Under the pieces are notes generated by a model. It made no database searches. It had not been told where the DNA came from and saw nothing but the letters and a program-made list of their open reading frames with translations. A program made the translations under genes and the position numbers. From Erysipelotrichaceae bacterium (GTDB lineage: Bacteria; Bacillota_I; Bacilli_A; Erysipelotrichales; Erysipelotrichaceae), in contig JAHHRC010000019.1 in assembly GCA_020026035.1 (NCBI GenBank), positions 1 through 18,420 on the forward strand: 18,420 bases of DNA, written 5' to 3'. This document shows positions 1 through 7,985 of the stretch, piece by piece (the stretch's first letter is position 1; the number at the start of each line of letters is the position of its first letter).

Positions 1-2
1 GC

Positions 3-179
3 TACGATGTTGCAAATACGGCGATGCTTATGGAGTATTTGGAATATCTAGAACGATACGATCAAGCGTTAGCGAAGTTGGATGAGATTGAGGATGTAAC
101 AACGCAAGAAAACTTGTATATGATTGAGGTCATGAATCGTTGTAATCAGAAATTGCTTGAAGCTACCTCGAAACAGTAA
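3..179 (+). CDS. 3' end of an unidentified helical (TPR-like?) protein
   Basis: The frame is open from the left edge of the window to a TAA at 177-179, giving about 58 C-terminal residues; the start lies outside. The visible part is predicted to be mostly alpha-helical, with a segment reading LEYLERYDQALAKLDEIE followed by a second helix and a polar tail. The paired-helix pattern (large aromatic, then A/L at set spacing) resembles the last unit of a TPR-type protein, but there is too little to name a family. A strong hairpin terminator follows immediately, so this is the last gene of its transcript. Confidence is high that it is coding and low on function. Confidence 0.6.
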   Translation, partial: YDVANTAMLMEYLEYLERYDQALAKLDEIEDVTTQENLYMIEVMNRCNQKLLEATSKQ

Positions 180-181
180 TG

Positions 182-208
182 AACGGTCCTACGGGGCCGT
201 TTTTCTTT
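182..208 (+). terminator. Intrinsic terminator after the partial first gene
   Basis: AACGGTCC (182-189) pairs with GGGCCGTT (194-201) across a TACG tetraloop, with one T-G wobble, followed directly by a T-rich run. It begins 3 nt after the upstream stop codon and separates that gene from the membrane protein at 251. Confidence 0.9.
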
Positions 209-250
209 AGAGTGTTTTTTGGTAAAATCTTGGTGTTAAAGGGGAATTGT

Positions 251-943
251 ATGTTAAATCGATGGAAGAAGAAACCAAATGTGGAAGAAAATGAAGAAGA
301 GATTGTGTTAATTCCGCCATTTTATTCAATACGTATGGAAGTTGTGGAAAAGGAATGTTACACAATTGATGATTTGTTGAAGATTCGTTTTGCGAAGCGA
401 AGAGCAGTAGATACGAAAAAGGTGTTTGTTGTCGTTGGTGTTTGTTTTGCGTTTGCTTGTATGGCAATTGTTCGGAATTTGTTTGTTGAACCTGTTTCGG
501 TAGAACCGACTCAGGTTGCGGCTGTTCCAGTTGTTGAAACGGTTGTTGAAGTGGTGGAAGAAAAGCCATTGATTCAAGAAACGGTGAGTAAACGAATTCA
601 AAATTTGGCGGTAGAAGAAGTTGTTGCCGATCCACTGGAAGAAGTGTTGGTAACAAGTTTTGTAGAAGATGCAAGTACTTGTATGCAACTTGGTAAGATG
701 CTAGTTGGAGAAACGATTGATGTTCGGTTGCAACTAGTGAAGATTGAAGTTGTGAAGGATGAAATGTATCGGTATTACTTTGAAGCGATGGATGGTGGGA
801 TGTTGTTTGTAACGGAAAGTTTGTATGAGGATTTGCAGTTTGATGGTGTGATGGCTGTTTCGAATTGGTATAGAGTACAAGGTGTTGTGAGTGGTGTGAG
901 TGATGTTTTAGAAATGAATGATGTGCAAATTAAAAATGGCTAG
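251..943 (+). CDS. Single-pass membrane protein with C-terminal OB-like domain
   Basis: A 230-residue protein. The ATG at 251 is chosen because AAAGGGG (238-244) sits at ribosome-binding distance; the open frame extends upstream only through the preceding terminator. Layout: charged cytoplasmic N-terminus (about 1-56), one hydrophobic helix (about 57-75) preceded by basic residues RFAKRR...KK, a Val/Pro/Glu-rich extracytoplasmic linker (about 78-135), then a beta-rich domain (about 148-226). In that last domain GETIDVRLQLVKIEV, a central FEAMDGG turn and YRVQGVVSGV look like strands of an OB fold. The positive-inside rule suggests the C-terminal domain faces outward. I do not recognise a named family. 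It is convergent with plsY and shares a terminator hairpin with it. Function unknown. Confidence 0.8.
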   Translation: MLNRWKKKPNVEENEEEIVLIPPFYSIRMEVVEKECYTIDDLLKIRFAKRRAVDTKKVFVVVGVCFAFACMAIVRNLFVEPVSVEPTQVAAVPVVETVVEVVEEKPLIQETVSKRIQNLAVEEVVADPLEEVLVTSFVEDASTCMQLGKMLVGETIDVRLQLVKIEVVKDEMYRYYFEAMDGGMLFVTESLYEDLQFDGVMAVSNWYRVQGVVSGVSDVLEMNDVQIKNG

Positions 944-960
944 TTGTTTGCTAGCCATTT
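934..960. terminator. Bidirectional terminator between the membrane protein and plsY
   Basis: AAATGGCTAG (934-943) and CTAGCCATTT (951-960) form a perfect 10-bp stem around a 7-nt loop. The + strand gene's stop codon is part of the 5' arm. Read on the minus strand, the hairpin lies just past the plsY stop and is followed by a T-rich stretch, so it can serve both convergent genes. Confidence 0.85.
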
Positions 961-962
961 GT

Positions 963-1568
963 TTATCCCATCCATTTGATTTTGTTTTCGGTTCCGTTTT
1001 TGATGCGTTCAATATTGGATTTGTGGCGGTAAGAGACAAATACAAATAGGGTGAGTATAGCGATTGTGATCTGTGGGTCGTTTTTTAGGATGAGGCTTGT
1101 GATGCCACAGATTAGAATCGACAACATGCTTGAAAGGGATACCATACGGCATGCGTATAGGATTCCAAAGAAACAAAGAATTGGGAAGAAGAAGCCAAAG
1201 AAGTATTGGTGGGTGATTAATGTTACGATGCCTAAGAAGAAGCCATAGGTTGTCGCAACGGCTTTTCCGCCTTTGAATTGGGCAAAGATTGGGAAACAGT
1301 GACCAAAGGCACAGACAAGTCCGGCATAGATCATTGCGTCTTTGCATACATAATATGCCAGTAACATTGAGAAGAATGCTTTAAAGGCATCTAATAGGGT
1401 AACGGTAATGGCGACTGGTTTTCCAAGAACGCGGCCGGCGTTACTTGCGCCAAGGTTTCCGGAACCTTCTTTACGGATATCTTTTTGAAAGAATACTTTT
1501 CCAATCACAAGTGCCCAAGGAATGGATCCAAATAGGTAGCTTGCGAGTAATACAAGTGCAAATTTCAT
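963..1568 (-). CDS. plsY: Acyl-phosphate:glycerol-3-phosphate acyltransferase PlsY
   Basis: A 201-residue integral membrane protein. PlsY transfers the acyl group from acyl-phosphate to sn-glycerol-3-phosphate, the first step of phosphatidic acid synthesis, in the cytoplasmic membrane. The family motifs are visible in order: SYLFGSIPWALVIGK in the first helix, GSGNLGASNAGRVLG (residues 35-49), GH..FPIF..FKGGKAVAT (89-106) and a C-terminal YRHKSNIERIKNGTE block. Several hydrophobic helices cover most of the chain, and the length is typical. The start is supported by AGGAGG just upstream. In many Firmicutes plsY is divergent from parE-parC; here one small gene has been added between them on the + strand. 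Confidence 0.97.
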   Translation of the reverse strand: MKFALVLLASYLFGSIPWALVIGKVFFQKDIRKEGSGNLGASNAGRVLGKPVAITVTLLDAFKAFFSMLLAYYVCKDAMIYAGLVCAFGHCFPIFAQFKGGKAVATTYGFFLGIVTLITHQYFFGFFFPILCFFGILYACRMVSLSSMLSILICGITSLILKNDPQITIAILTLFVFVSYRHKSNIERIKNGTENKIKWMG

Positions 1569-1589
1569 AATTTCCTCCTAGTTTTCATT

Positions 1590-1595
1590 AGTGTA
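1590..1595 (-). promoter_or_regulatory. Possible extended -10 promoter element for plsY
   Basis: On the minus strand the sequence reads TGATACACT, an extended -10 form (TGn-TAnnnT), about 20 nt upstream of the AGGAGG of plsY. I see no good -35 hexamer, which is tolerated with extended -10 elements. Pattern reading only. Confidence 0.4.
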
Positions 1596-1693
1596 TCACG
1601 AAATTGAAGATTGGAAGGGGTATTTCAAGCGGATTGTTTAAAAGTATTGTTTTTACGTGGTAAAATGAGGGAAAGAGTAATGGAGGAAATGGT

Positions 1694-2131
1694 ATGGAAT
1701 CCTATAAAATTGATTCACTTGATCGTTATGCAAATCAAAAGGTCGAACAGAAGTTGCATAGTAAGCCGTATCGACCAATTCTTGTGACTATCGTGTTTGC
1801 GGGGTTGTTGGCGTTATTGAAGTTGTATTGGGCAGCTGCTGTTGCAGGTGTTGTAAGTGTTTTAGGCGCGGTTATTTTGAAGGATGAAATTTTGCTAAGA
1901 GTGTACAAAGATGATATTGTAGTTACCCAAGGTGAAAGTTTCTTAGCAATTCCGAAACAAGAGATTTTAAGATGGCGTATTAATACGTTGATTTCAAGTG
2001 AAGTGTTAGTCATGCAGTTGCGTGATGAAGAATTGCCTTTGGTAAAGGTTGCCTTTGTGTTAGGAAGTCCTGTAAGACAAGTGATGCAAAAGGTATTACC
2101 AGATTTAGAGTATGAAGAATCATTAGGATGA
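1694..2131 (+). CDS. Small two-helix membrane protein with PH-like C-terminal domain
   Basis: A 145-residue protein with a clear GGAGG at 1682-1686 before the ATG. A short basic N-terminus is followed by two closely spaced hydrophobic helices (about 27-43 and 45-62), then a soluble beta-rich stretch (about 66-120) of the form L.VYKDDIVVTQGESFLAIPK, and a final amphipathic helix (about 125-136). Two transmembrane helices followed by a beta-domain resemble small bacterial PH-domain membrane proteins, but that is an inference from shape. It lies directly upstream of parE with its own terminator hairpin, so it is probably a separate unit. No specific function can be given. Confidence 0.8.
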   Translation: MESYKIDSLDRYANQKVEQKLHSKPYRPILVTIVFAGLLALLKLYWAAAVAGVVSVLGAVILKDEILLRVYKDDIVVTQGESFLAIPKQEILRWRINTLISSEVLVMQLRDEELPLVKVAFVLGSPVRQVMQKVLPDLEYEESLG

Positions 2132-2132
2132 T

Positions 2133-2152
2133 GGATTCCAGGGTTGGAATCC
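2133..2152 (+). terminator. Terminator hairpin before parE
   Basis: GGATTCCA (2133-2140) pairs with TGGAATCC (2145-2152) around a GGGT loop, followed by TTATTATT. The T-tract is imperfect, so some readthrough into parE is possible. Confidence 0.7.
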
Positions 2153-2164
2153 TTATTATTCGTT

Positions 2165-2170
2165 TATAAT
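2165..2170 (+). promoter_or_regulatory. -10 element of the parE operon
   Basis: A perfect TATAAT lies 20 nt upstream of the parE start and just after the preceding terminator. The best upstream hexamer is TTGGAA at 2144-2149, at a short 15-nt spacing and inside the hairpin arm, so the -35 is uncertain. Confidence 0.6.
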
Positions 2171-2189
2171 GTGTGGAAAAGGAGTATTT

Positions 2190-4118
2190 ATGAGCAAACA
2201 ACCGAGTTCGTATAGTGATAATAGTATTACAATTTTAAAGGGCCTAGATGCGGTTCGTAAGCGTCCGGGTATGTATATTGGGTCAACCGATACCCATGGG
2301 TTGCATCATTTGATTTGGGAAATTGTCGATAACTCAATTGATGAAGCGTTGAATGGGTTTGGTCGTAAGATTAGCATTACCTTAAATCAAGATGGGTCTT
2401 GTACGGTACAGGATGAAGGGCGTGGTATGCCAATTGGCATGCACGCAAGTGGCGTCAATACCTTACAAGTCATTTTTACCGTGTTGCATGCTGGTGGTAA
2501 GTTTACTTCCGAAGGTGGCTATAAGACTGCTGGTGGATTGCATGGTGTAGGTGCGTCGGTTGTAAATGCGTTGAGTGATTGGTTAGTGGTTGAAGTTGCC
2601 CATGATGGCGAGCTTGTTCGGATGGAATTTGAACATGGTGACCAAAAGATTGGTAAGTTAGAACATTTAGGAAAAACCAATAAACATGGAACAAAGGTGA
2701 CCTTTAAGCCATCGGCTTCGATCTTCTCAACAACGAAGTTCCGCTTTGATGTAGTCTGTGAACGAGCACGCGAAGAGGCGTTCTTGTTAAGTGGAATTAC
2801 AATGGAAGTCATTGATGAACGGCAAAAAGAACGGCAAGTGGAAACGTTCATGTATGAAGATGGGTTGCTTGCGTTCTTAGACTACTTGCATGAAGATCGT
2901 ACGGTTTTAATGGATCCGATTAAGTTTGTTGGTGAAAATTCTGGGATTAAGGTGGAATGTGCGTTCCAGTATACCGATGACTATCAAGAAAATACGTATT
3001 CCTTTGTAAACTTGGTTCGTACCAAAGATGGTGGTAGCCATGAGTCTGGGTATAAGACAGCCTTTACAAAAGCAGTGAATGAGTATGCCCGTAAGTATGG
3101 CATTCTTGGTGCGAAGGCAAAGAATCTTGAGGGTGGCGATGTAAGAGAAGGGTTGACTTCGATTATTTCGGTGAGTATTCCAGAAGAGATTTTGCAATTT
3201 GAAGGGCAAACCAAAGGAAAGCTTGGAACACCACAAGCCCGTGTTGCGGTGGATAGTGTTGTAAGTGAGAAGTTGATGTATTGGTTGGAAGAAAACCATG
3301 AACAAAGTGATAAGTTAATTCGTAAGATGTTAAAGGCTTCCGAAGCTCGTATTGCGGCTCGTAAAGCGCGTGAAATGGCGCGTGTTGGAAAGAAGGGCAA
3401 TAAGGCTGAAAAGGTGTTGTCTGGGAAGTTAACACCGGCGCAATCGAAGGATCCAACATTGAAGGAATTGTTCCTAGTCGAAGGGGATTCCGCCGGAGGT
3501 TCTGCGAAGCAAGGAAGAAATTCGAAGTATCAAGCGATTCTTCCGTTACGAGGTAAAGTGTTGAATACCGAAAAGTGTTCAATGAGTGATATTAATAAGA
3601 ATGTGGAATTGAATACGATTATCCATGCCTTAGGGGCAGGGGTTGGGCCTGATTTTAGTTTTGAAGAGTGTAACTATGGCAAGATTATTATCATGACCGA
3701 TGCCGATGTCGATGGTAGTCATATTCAGATTCTATTATTAACATTCTTCTATCGCTATATGCGTCCGTTGATTGAGCAAGGTATGGTGTATATTGCCTTG
3801 CCACCTTTATACAAAGTAAGTAAGGGTAAGAAGATGGCGTATTGTTATAGCGATGAAGAATTGGAAGAAATGAAGAAGGAATTTGGTAAGTGTGAGATTC
3901 AGCGTTACAAAGGTCTTGGTGAAATGAATGCGACCCAGTTGTGGGAAACGACGATGGATCCAAGTACGAGATCTTTAGTACGTGTTGGAATTAATGATAA
4001 CTTGCTTGCGGAAAAGCGTGTTGCAGTCTTGATGGGAGATAAGGCTTCACCTCGTCGTAGATGGATTGAAGAGAATGTTGCCTTCACGCTAGAAGATGAT
4101 TTTAAGGTGGAACGATAA
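2190..4118 (+). CDS. parE: DNA topoisomerase IV subunit B (ParE)
   Basis: A 642-residue ATPase subunit of the type IIA topoisomerase that decatenates daughter chromosomes. The ATG at 2190 follows AAGGAG at good spacing. The GHKL ATPase domain shows EIVDNSIDEAL (Asn48), DEGRGMP (around residue 75-81) and GGLHGVGAS (115-123). The transducer shows the ATP-contacting QTKGKLG loop. The TOPRIM metal-binding residues are Glu431 in LVEGDSAGGSAKQGR and Asp504/506/508 in TDADVDGSH. The C-terminal RYKGLGEMNATQLWETTMDP block is diagnostic of GyrB/ParE. Being followed by an 843-residue A subunit and being near plsY argues for ParE rather than GyrB. Its stop overlaps the parC start by 1 nt (TAATG). Confidence 0.95.
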   Translation: MSKQPSSYSDNSITILKGLDAVRKRPGMYIGSTDTHGLHHLIWEIVDNSIDEALNGFGRKISITLNQDGSCTVQDEGRGMPIGMHASGVNTLQVIFTVLHAGGKFTSEGGYKTAGGLHGVGASVVNALSDWLVVEVAHDGELVRMEFEHGDQKIGKLEHLGKTNKHGTKVTFKPSASIFSTTKFRFDVVCERAREEAFLLSGITMEVIDERQKERQVETFMYEDGLLAFLDYLHEDRTVLMDPIKFVGENSGIKVECAFQYTDDYQENTYSFVNLVRTKDGGSHESGYKTAFTKAVNEYARKYGILGAKAKNLEGGDVREGLTSIISVSIPEEILQFEGQTKGKLGTPQARVAVDSVVSEKLMYWLEENHEQSDKLIRKMLKASEARIAARKAREMARVGKKGNKAEKVLSGKLTPAQSKDPTLKELFLVEGDSAGGSAKQGRNSKYQAILPLRGKVLNTEKCSMSDINKNVELNTIIHALGAGVGPDFSFEECNYGKIIIMTDADVDGSHIQILLLTFFYRYMRPLIEQGMVYIALPPLYKVSKGKKMAYCYSDEELEEMKKEFGKCEIQRYKGLGEMNATQLWETTMDPSTRSLVRVGINDNLLAEKRVAVLMGDKASPRRRWIEENVAFTLEDDFKVER

Positions 4119-6649
4119 TGGCAAAGAATAAAGGTTATGAAGATTTAACAAAATACATCGACACGAATCTTGAAGATGTCATGGGTGATCGTTTTGCAAG
4201 ATACTCAAAGTACATCATTCAAGAGCGTGCCCTACCGGATGCTAGAGATGGTTTAAAGCCGGTTCAAAGAAGAATTCTATATGCGATGTACCATGATGGG
4301 AATACCCATGATCGTCCTTACCGTAAGTCGGCAAAGACGGTTGGTATTGTTATTGGTAATTACCACCCACATGGAGATACGTCGGTATATGATGCGATGG
4401 TTCGTATGTCTCAAGATTGGAAGGTGCGTCTTCCTTTGATTGACATGCATGGTAACAATGGGTCGATTGACGATGACCCAGCAGCGGCGATGCGTTATAC
4501 GGAAGCTCGTTTAGCAAGTGTTACGAATGTTATGGCAAGTGACTTAGACAAAGATACGGTTGCGTTTACGCCAAACTTTGACGATACCGATGAAGAACCT
4601 ACCGTATTACCAGTTCCATTCCCTGTCATGTTAGTTAATGGGGCTACGGGGATTGCGGCTGGATATGCGACGAATATGCCACCGCATAATTTAAATGAAG
4701 TCGTAGATGCGACGATTTATCGTTTGAACAATCCAAGTTGTACGTTGGATGAGTTGATGGATATCATTCAAGGTCCAGACTTTCCAACCGGTGGAATTGT
4801 ACAAGGCATTAAGGGAATCAAAGATGCCTTTGCGACGGGGAAAGGACGTGTTGTCGTTCGTGCAAGAGCGCATATTCAACAGGAAAAGAGTTGCCAACAG
4901 ATTGTTATAACAGAGATTCCATATGAAGTGATTAAGAGTGACTTAGTCAAGAAGATGGATGATATCCGGATTGGCAAAGAGGTTGATGGTGTTTTAGATG
5001 TACGCGATGAATCGGACCGTGATGGACTAAAGATTGTTGTGGATGTAAAAAAAGATGCCGATGCGAATATGTTACTGGATTATTTCTATAAGAATACGGA
5101 TTTGCAGGTGTATTACAATTACAACAATGTAGCGATTATTGACCAAAGACCAGTGCAGGTTGGTTTAGATGGGCTATTGGATGCGTTTATTAACTTTAGA
5201 ATTGAAGTTGTAACACGTCGTAGTCAGTTTGAATTAAACCGCATGGAAGCAAGATGCCATATCATTGAAGGGTTGATGAAGGCTGTTTCAATCATTGATG
5301 AAGTGATTGCGACGATTCGTAATTCGAAGAATAAAGCGGATGCGAAAACAAATTTGATGGAACAATTTGGGTTTGATGATATTCAAGCGGAAGCGATTGT
5401 TCAGTTGCGTTTGTATCGTTTGACAAATACCGACATTGTGAGTTTGAAAGAAGAGTTTGCGGAGCTTGCAAGTAAGATTGAGGAGTTGCATGCAATTTTG
5501 GAAAATGAATCGGTGATGCGTGCGCTTATGATCAAAGAGTTGAAGGCGGTTAAGAAGGAATTTGGTAGTGAGCGTCGTTCAACGATTGAAGATGAAGTGT
5601 CCGAGATTCAAATTGATAAGGCGAACTTGATTAGTGTTGAAACCGTGATGGCTACGATTTCCCGTGATGGCTATATTAAGAGATGTTCGCTTCGTTCCTA
5701 TGGGGCTTGTGAAGGACAAATGACGGGTCTAAAAGAAGGCGATGAGTTGATTGGTTGTATCGAGTGTGAAACAACCGATACCTTGTTGTTGTTTACGAGC
5801 ATGGGGAATTATGCCTATGTTCCGGTGTATCAGATTGATGATTACAAGTGGAAAGATCTTGGGTCGCATTTGAACAAGATTGCAAAGATTGATCCAGAAG
5901 ATAAGATTATCAATGCGATTCTTGTGAAGGATTTCAATACGAATGCCTATATTACAACGGTATCGAGTGATGCACAGATTAAGCGAAGTTTGGTTGCGGA
6001 CTTTGTGATTCAACGAAATTCCAAGGTTTCTAGTGCGATGAAGCTTGGTAAGAATGAAACGATGGTAAAGGCCTTTATGTCTTATGAAGGACAACAACTT
6101 GTACTTGTAAGTCGTGATGGTGTTGCTTGTCGCTATCCGGTGGATGAAGTTTCTGTTATGGGTGTTAAGACGAAGGGTGTTAAGGCGCAGAATATTGGGA
6201 AGTATGACGTGTTTGCGAGTGCTTGTTCGGTGTATACGGAAGCGGAAGAATTGTTGTTTATTACCGCAAGTGGTGGTATGAAACGGATACGAATTGACGA
6301 TATCCCATTCACAAAACGGCCGGCAAAGGGTAATATGATTTGTAAGAAGATCAAATCCAATCCTTCGGTTGTGATTGACGTTGTGCCGATTCGGGCAAGT
6401 GATGAAGTTGTGTTCTATGATCCAAGTTTACATACAATGAAGGGGAGCGAAGTTCCATTTAAACCAACGACAACGGGATTCTCAAATCCAGTTGAATTAG
6501 ATAAGGGTTGGTATCGAGAAAAAGGCATTGAAGAATGTTTACTGAAGGATCCTAGTAGTCAAGTGAGTGAAGCGTTCAATGACGAAGAGGTTGTGGAAGT
6601 AGAAAGGCTGTCGTTATTTGATTTAGACAGTGAGGGTGAATTACTATGA
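4118..6649 (+). CDS. parC: DNA topoisomerase IV subunit A (ParC)
   Basis: An 843-residue DNA-cleaving subunit of topoisomerase IV. The winged-helix/tower core carries ALPDARDGLKPVQRRILYAM (39-58), the quinolone-region segment GNYHPHGDTSVYDAMVRMSQ (80-99) and the catalytic tyrosine Tyr127 in MRYTEAR. The quinolone-region Ser is Thr88 here, and the second key site is Asp92. The C-terminal third (about 500-800) is beta-rich, as expected for the DNA-wrapping beta-pinwheel. An acidic tail carries ERLSLFDLD (829-837), which resembles a sliding-clamp-binding motif. Translation is coupled to parE (1-nt overlap) and to yqeH (ATGA overlap), an arrangement that joins topoisomerase IV with ribosome-assembly genes. 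Confidence 0.96.
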   Translation: MAKNKGYEDLTKYIDTNLEDVMGDRFARYSKYIIQERALPDARDGLKPVQRRILYAMYHDGNTHDRPYRKSAKTVGIVIGNYHPHGDTSVYDAMVRMSQDWKVRLPLIDMHGNNGSIDDDPAAAMRYTEARLASVTNVMASDLDKDTVAFTPNFDDTDEEPTVLPVPFPVMLVNGATGIAAGYATNMPPHNLNEVVDATIYRLNNPSCTLDELMDIIQGPDFPTGGIVQGIKGIKDAFATGKGRVVVRARAHIQQEKSCQQIVITEIPYEVIKSDLVKKMDDIRIGKEVDGVLDVRDESDRDGLKIVVDVKKDADANMLLDYFYKNTDLQVYYNYNNVAIIDQRPVQVGLDGLLDAFINFRIEVVTRRSQFELNRMEARCHIIEGLMKAVSIIDEVIATIRNSKNKADAKTNLMEQFGFDDIQAEAIVQLRLYRLTNTDIVSLKEEFAELASKIEELHAILENESVMRALMIKELKAVKKEFGSERRSTIEDEVSEIQIDKANLISVETVMATISRDGYIKRCSLRSYGACEGQMTGLKEGDELIGCIECETTDTLLLFTSMGNYAYVPVYQIDDYKWKDLGSHLNKIAKIDPEDKIINAILVKDFNTNAYITTVSSDAQIKRSLVADFVIQRNSKVSSAMKLGKNETMVKAFMSYEGQQLVLVSRDGVACRYPVDEVSVMGVKTKGVKAQNIGKYDVFASACSVYTEAEELLFITASGGMKRIRIDDIPFTKRPAKGNMICKKIKSNPSVVIDVVPIRASDEVVFYDPSLHTMKGSEVPFKPTTTGFSNPVELDKGWYREKGIEECLLKDPSSQVSEAFNDEEVVEVERLSLFDLDSEGELL

Positions 6650-7695
6650 GTCAATGTATAGGTTGTGGTGTACATCTTCAAAGTGAAGACAAGGACAGAG
6701 TCGGGTATACACCAAAGGCAAACAGTGAGTATTGCCAAAGATGTTTCCGGTTGATGCATTATGATGACTTAACGGTTTCGATGCGTACGGGAATTGATCC
6801 AGATATGGTCATTCAAGAGATTGAAAAGATGGATGCTTTGGTGTTATGGGTTGTGGACTTGTTTGACTTTGAAGCAGGTATGATTCCAGGCATTGGAAGA
6901 AAGTTGATGGGTAAGGATATTATCATGGTTTGTGCAAAACGTGATATCTTGCCAAGTGAATTGAATCATGAAAAGATTGCACGCTTTGTGTTTAGTCGTT
7001 TGAAGGAGTATGGGGTTGAGATTAAGGGATTGATTTTGACTTCTAAGCTTCATAAAGATGGCATTGATGAAGTGAAGAATGCGGTCAATATGTTGTATAA
7101 GAATCGTCCGGTTGTTGTGATGGGTAGAGCGAATTCTGGAAAGTCGACATTGTTGAATAATTTGATGGGCAAAGAAATGCTTACGATGTCTCGCTATCCT
7201 GGTACGACGATTGAGTTCAATGAAATGGAGATTGATGGTATTACATACATCGATACACCGGGAATTGAAATTGAACGTAGTATGTTAATGTGTGTGGAAG
7301 AAAAGGAATTACGTAATATTCTTCCTTCAAGAACGATTAAGACGAAGATTTATCAGATTAATAAGGATCAAAGCTTTGCGATTGGTGGGCTTGCACGGAT
7401 TGATTTATATGGTTGTGACCATGCAAGTATTACCTTCTATATTGGGGAACGGTTGTACTTACATCGTAGTAAGGCAAGTGCTGCGGATGATTTGTGGTGC
7501 AAGCATTATGGGGAGTTATTTGTCCCAACGCCAATTGAGCAAACATTTGTGACAAGTACGATTCGTAAAGACAAAGATAAGATGGATATTGTGATTGATG
7601 GCTTAGGCTGGGCTTGTATCAGTGGGCAAATTGGAACGGTATCCGTGAAGGCACCAAAGGGTGTCAATGTAACATTCAGAAAGGCGATTATTTAA
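6646..7695 (+). CDS. yqeH: Circularly permuted ribosome-biogenesis GTPase YqeH
   Basis: A 349-residue GTPase needed for 30S subunit assembly in related bacteria. An N-terminal zinc finger (Cys4, Cys7, Cys30, Cys33) is followed by G motifs in permuted order: G4-like CAKRD (96-100), G5-like TSK (132-134), G1 P-loop GRANSGKS (160-167), G2 Thr around 187-188, and G3 DTPG (203-206). The C-terminal part is the RNA/ribosome-binding region. The G4 motif is normally NKxD; the Asn here is replaced by Ala, which may weaken guanine recognition. The start overlaps the parC stop (ATGA) and the stop overlaps yhbY (TAATG). The aroE gene often found after yqeH is absent. Confidence 0.93.
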   Translation: MSQCIGCGVHLQSEDKDRVGYTPKANSEYCQRCFRLMHYDDLTVSMRTGIDPDMVIQEIEKMDALVLWVVDLFDFEAGMIPGIGRKLMGKDIIMVCAKRDILPSELNHEKIARFVFSRLKEYGVEIKGLILTSKLHKDGIDEVKNAVNMLYKNRPVVVMGRANSGKSTLLNNLMGKEMLTMSRYPGTTIEFNEMEIDGITYIDTPGIEIERSMLMCVEEKELRNILPSRTIKTKIYQINKDQSFAIGGLARIDLYGCDHASITFYIGERLYLHRSKASAADDLWCKHYGELFVPTPIEQTFVTSTIRKDKDKMDIVIDGLGWACISGQIGTVSVKAPKGVNVTFRKAII

Positions 7696-7985
7696 TGTTA
7701 ACAGGGAAACAAAAAAGATATTTAAGATCTCTTGCGGAGCAATCTCCGGCGATCTTCCAGATTGGAAAAGATGGGTTGAGTGATAATTTGATTATCACAG
7801 TCGACAATGCGCTTCGTAAAAGAGAGTTGGTAAAGGTGAAGGTATTGAAGAATTCACCATATGATTTAGAAGAGCTTGCGTTTGATCTTGCAATGAATAC
7901 ACGTAGTGAATTGGTTCAGATTATTGGTCGTACCTTCCTACTATATAAGGAAGCGGAACAACCAAAGATTAAACTACCTCGCTAA
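7695..7985 (+). CDS. yhbY: CRM-domain ribosome assembly RNA-binding protein YhbY
   Basis: A 96-residue single CRM-domain protein that associates with pre-50S particles. Visible family features are the N-terminal LTGKQKRYLRSLA, the QIGKDGLSDNLI segment with the GxxG-type loop, RELVKVKVL, and the C-terminal QIIGRTFLLYKE. The ATG at 7695 overlaps the yqeH stop by 1 nt; longer upstream extensions would lie inside yqeH. The stop likewise overlaps the next start. The length is typical for the family. Confidence 0.94.
   Translation: MLTGKQKRYLRSLAEQSPAIFQIGKDGLSDNLIITVDNALRKRELVKVKVLKNSPYDLEELAFDLAMNTRSELVQIIGRTFLLYKEAEQPKIKLPR

Noticed and set aside
207..674. Long minus-strand frame opposite the membrane protein gene
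   Set aside because: It is rich in Gln, Leu and Pro, as expected for the shadow of a Val/Glu-rich gene on the other strand. The + strand gene has a start site, a membrane helix and a terminator.
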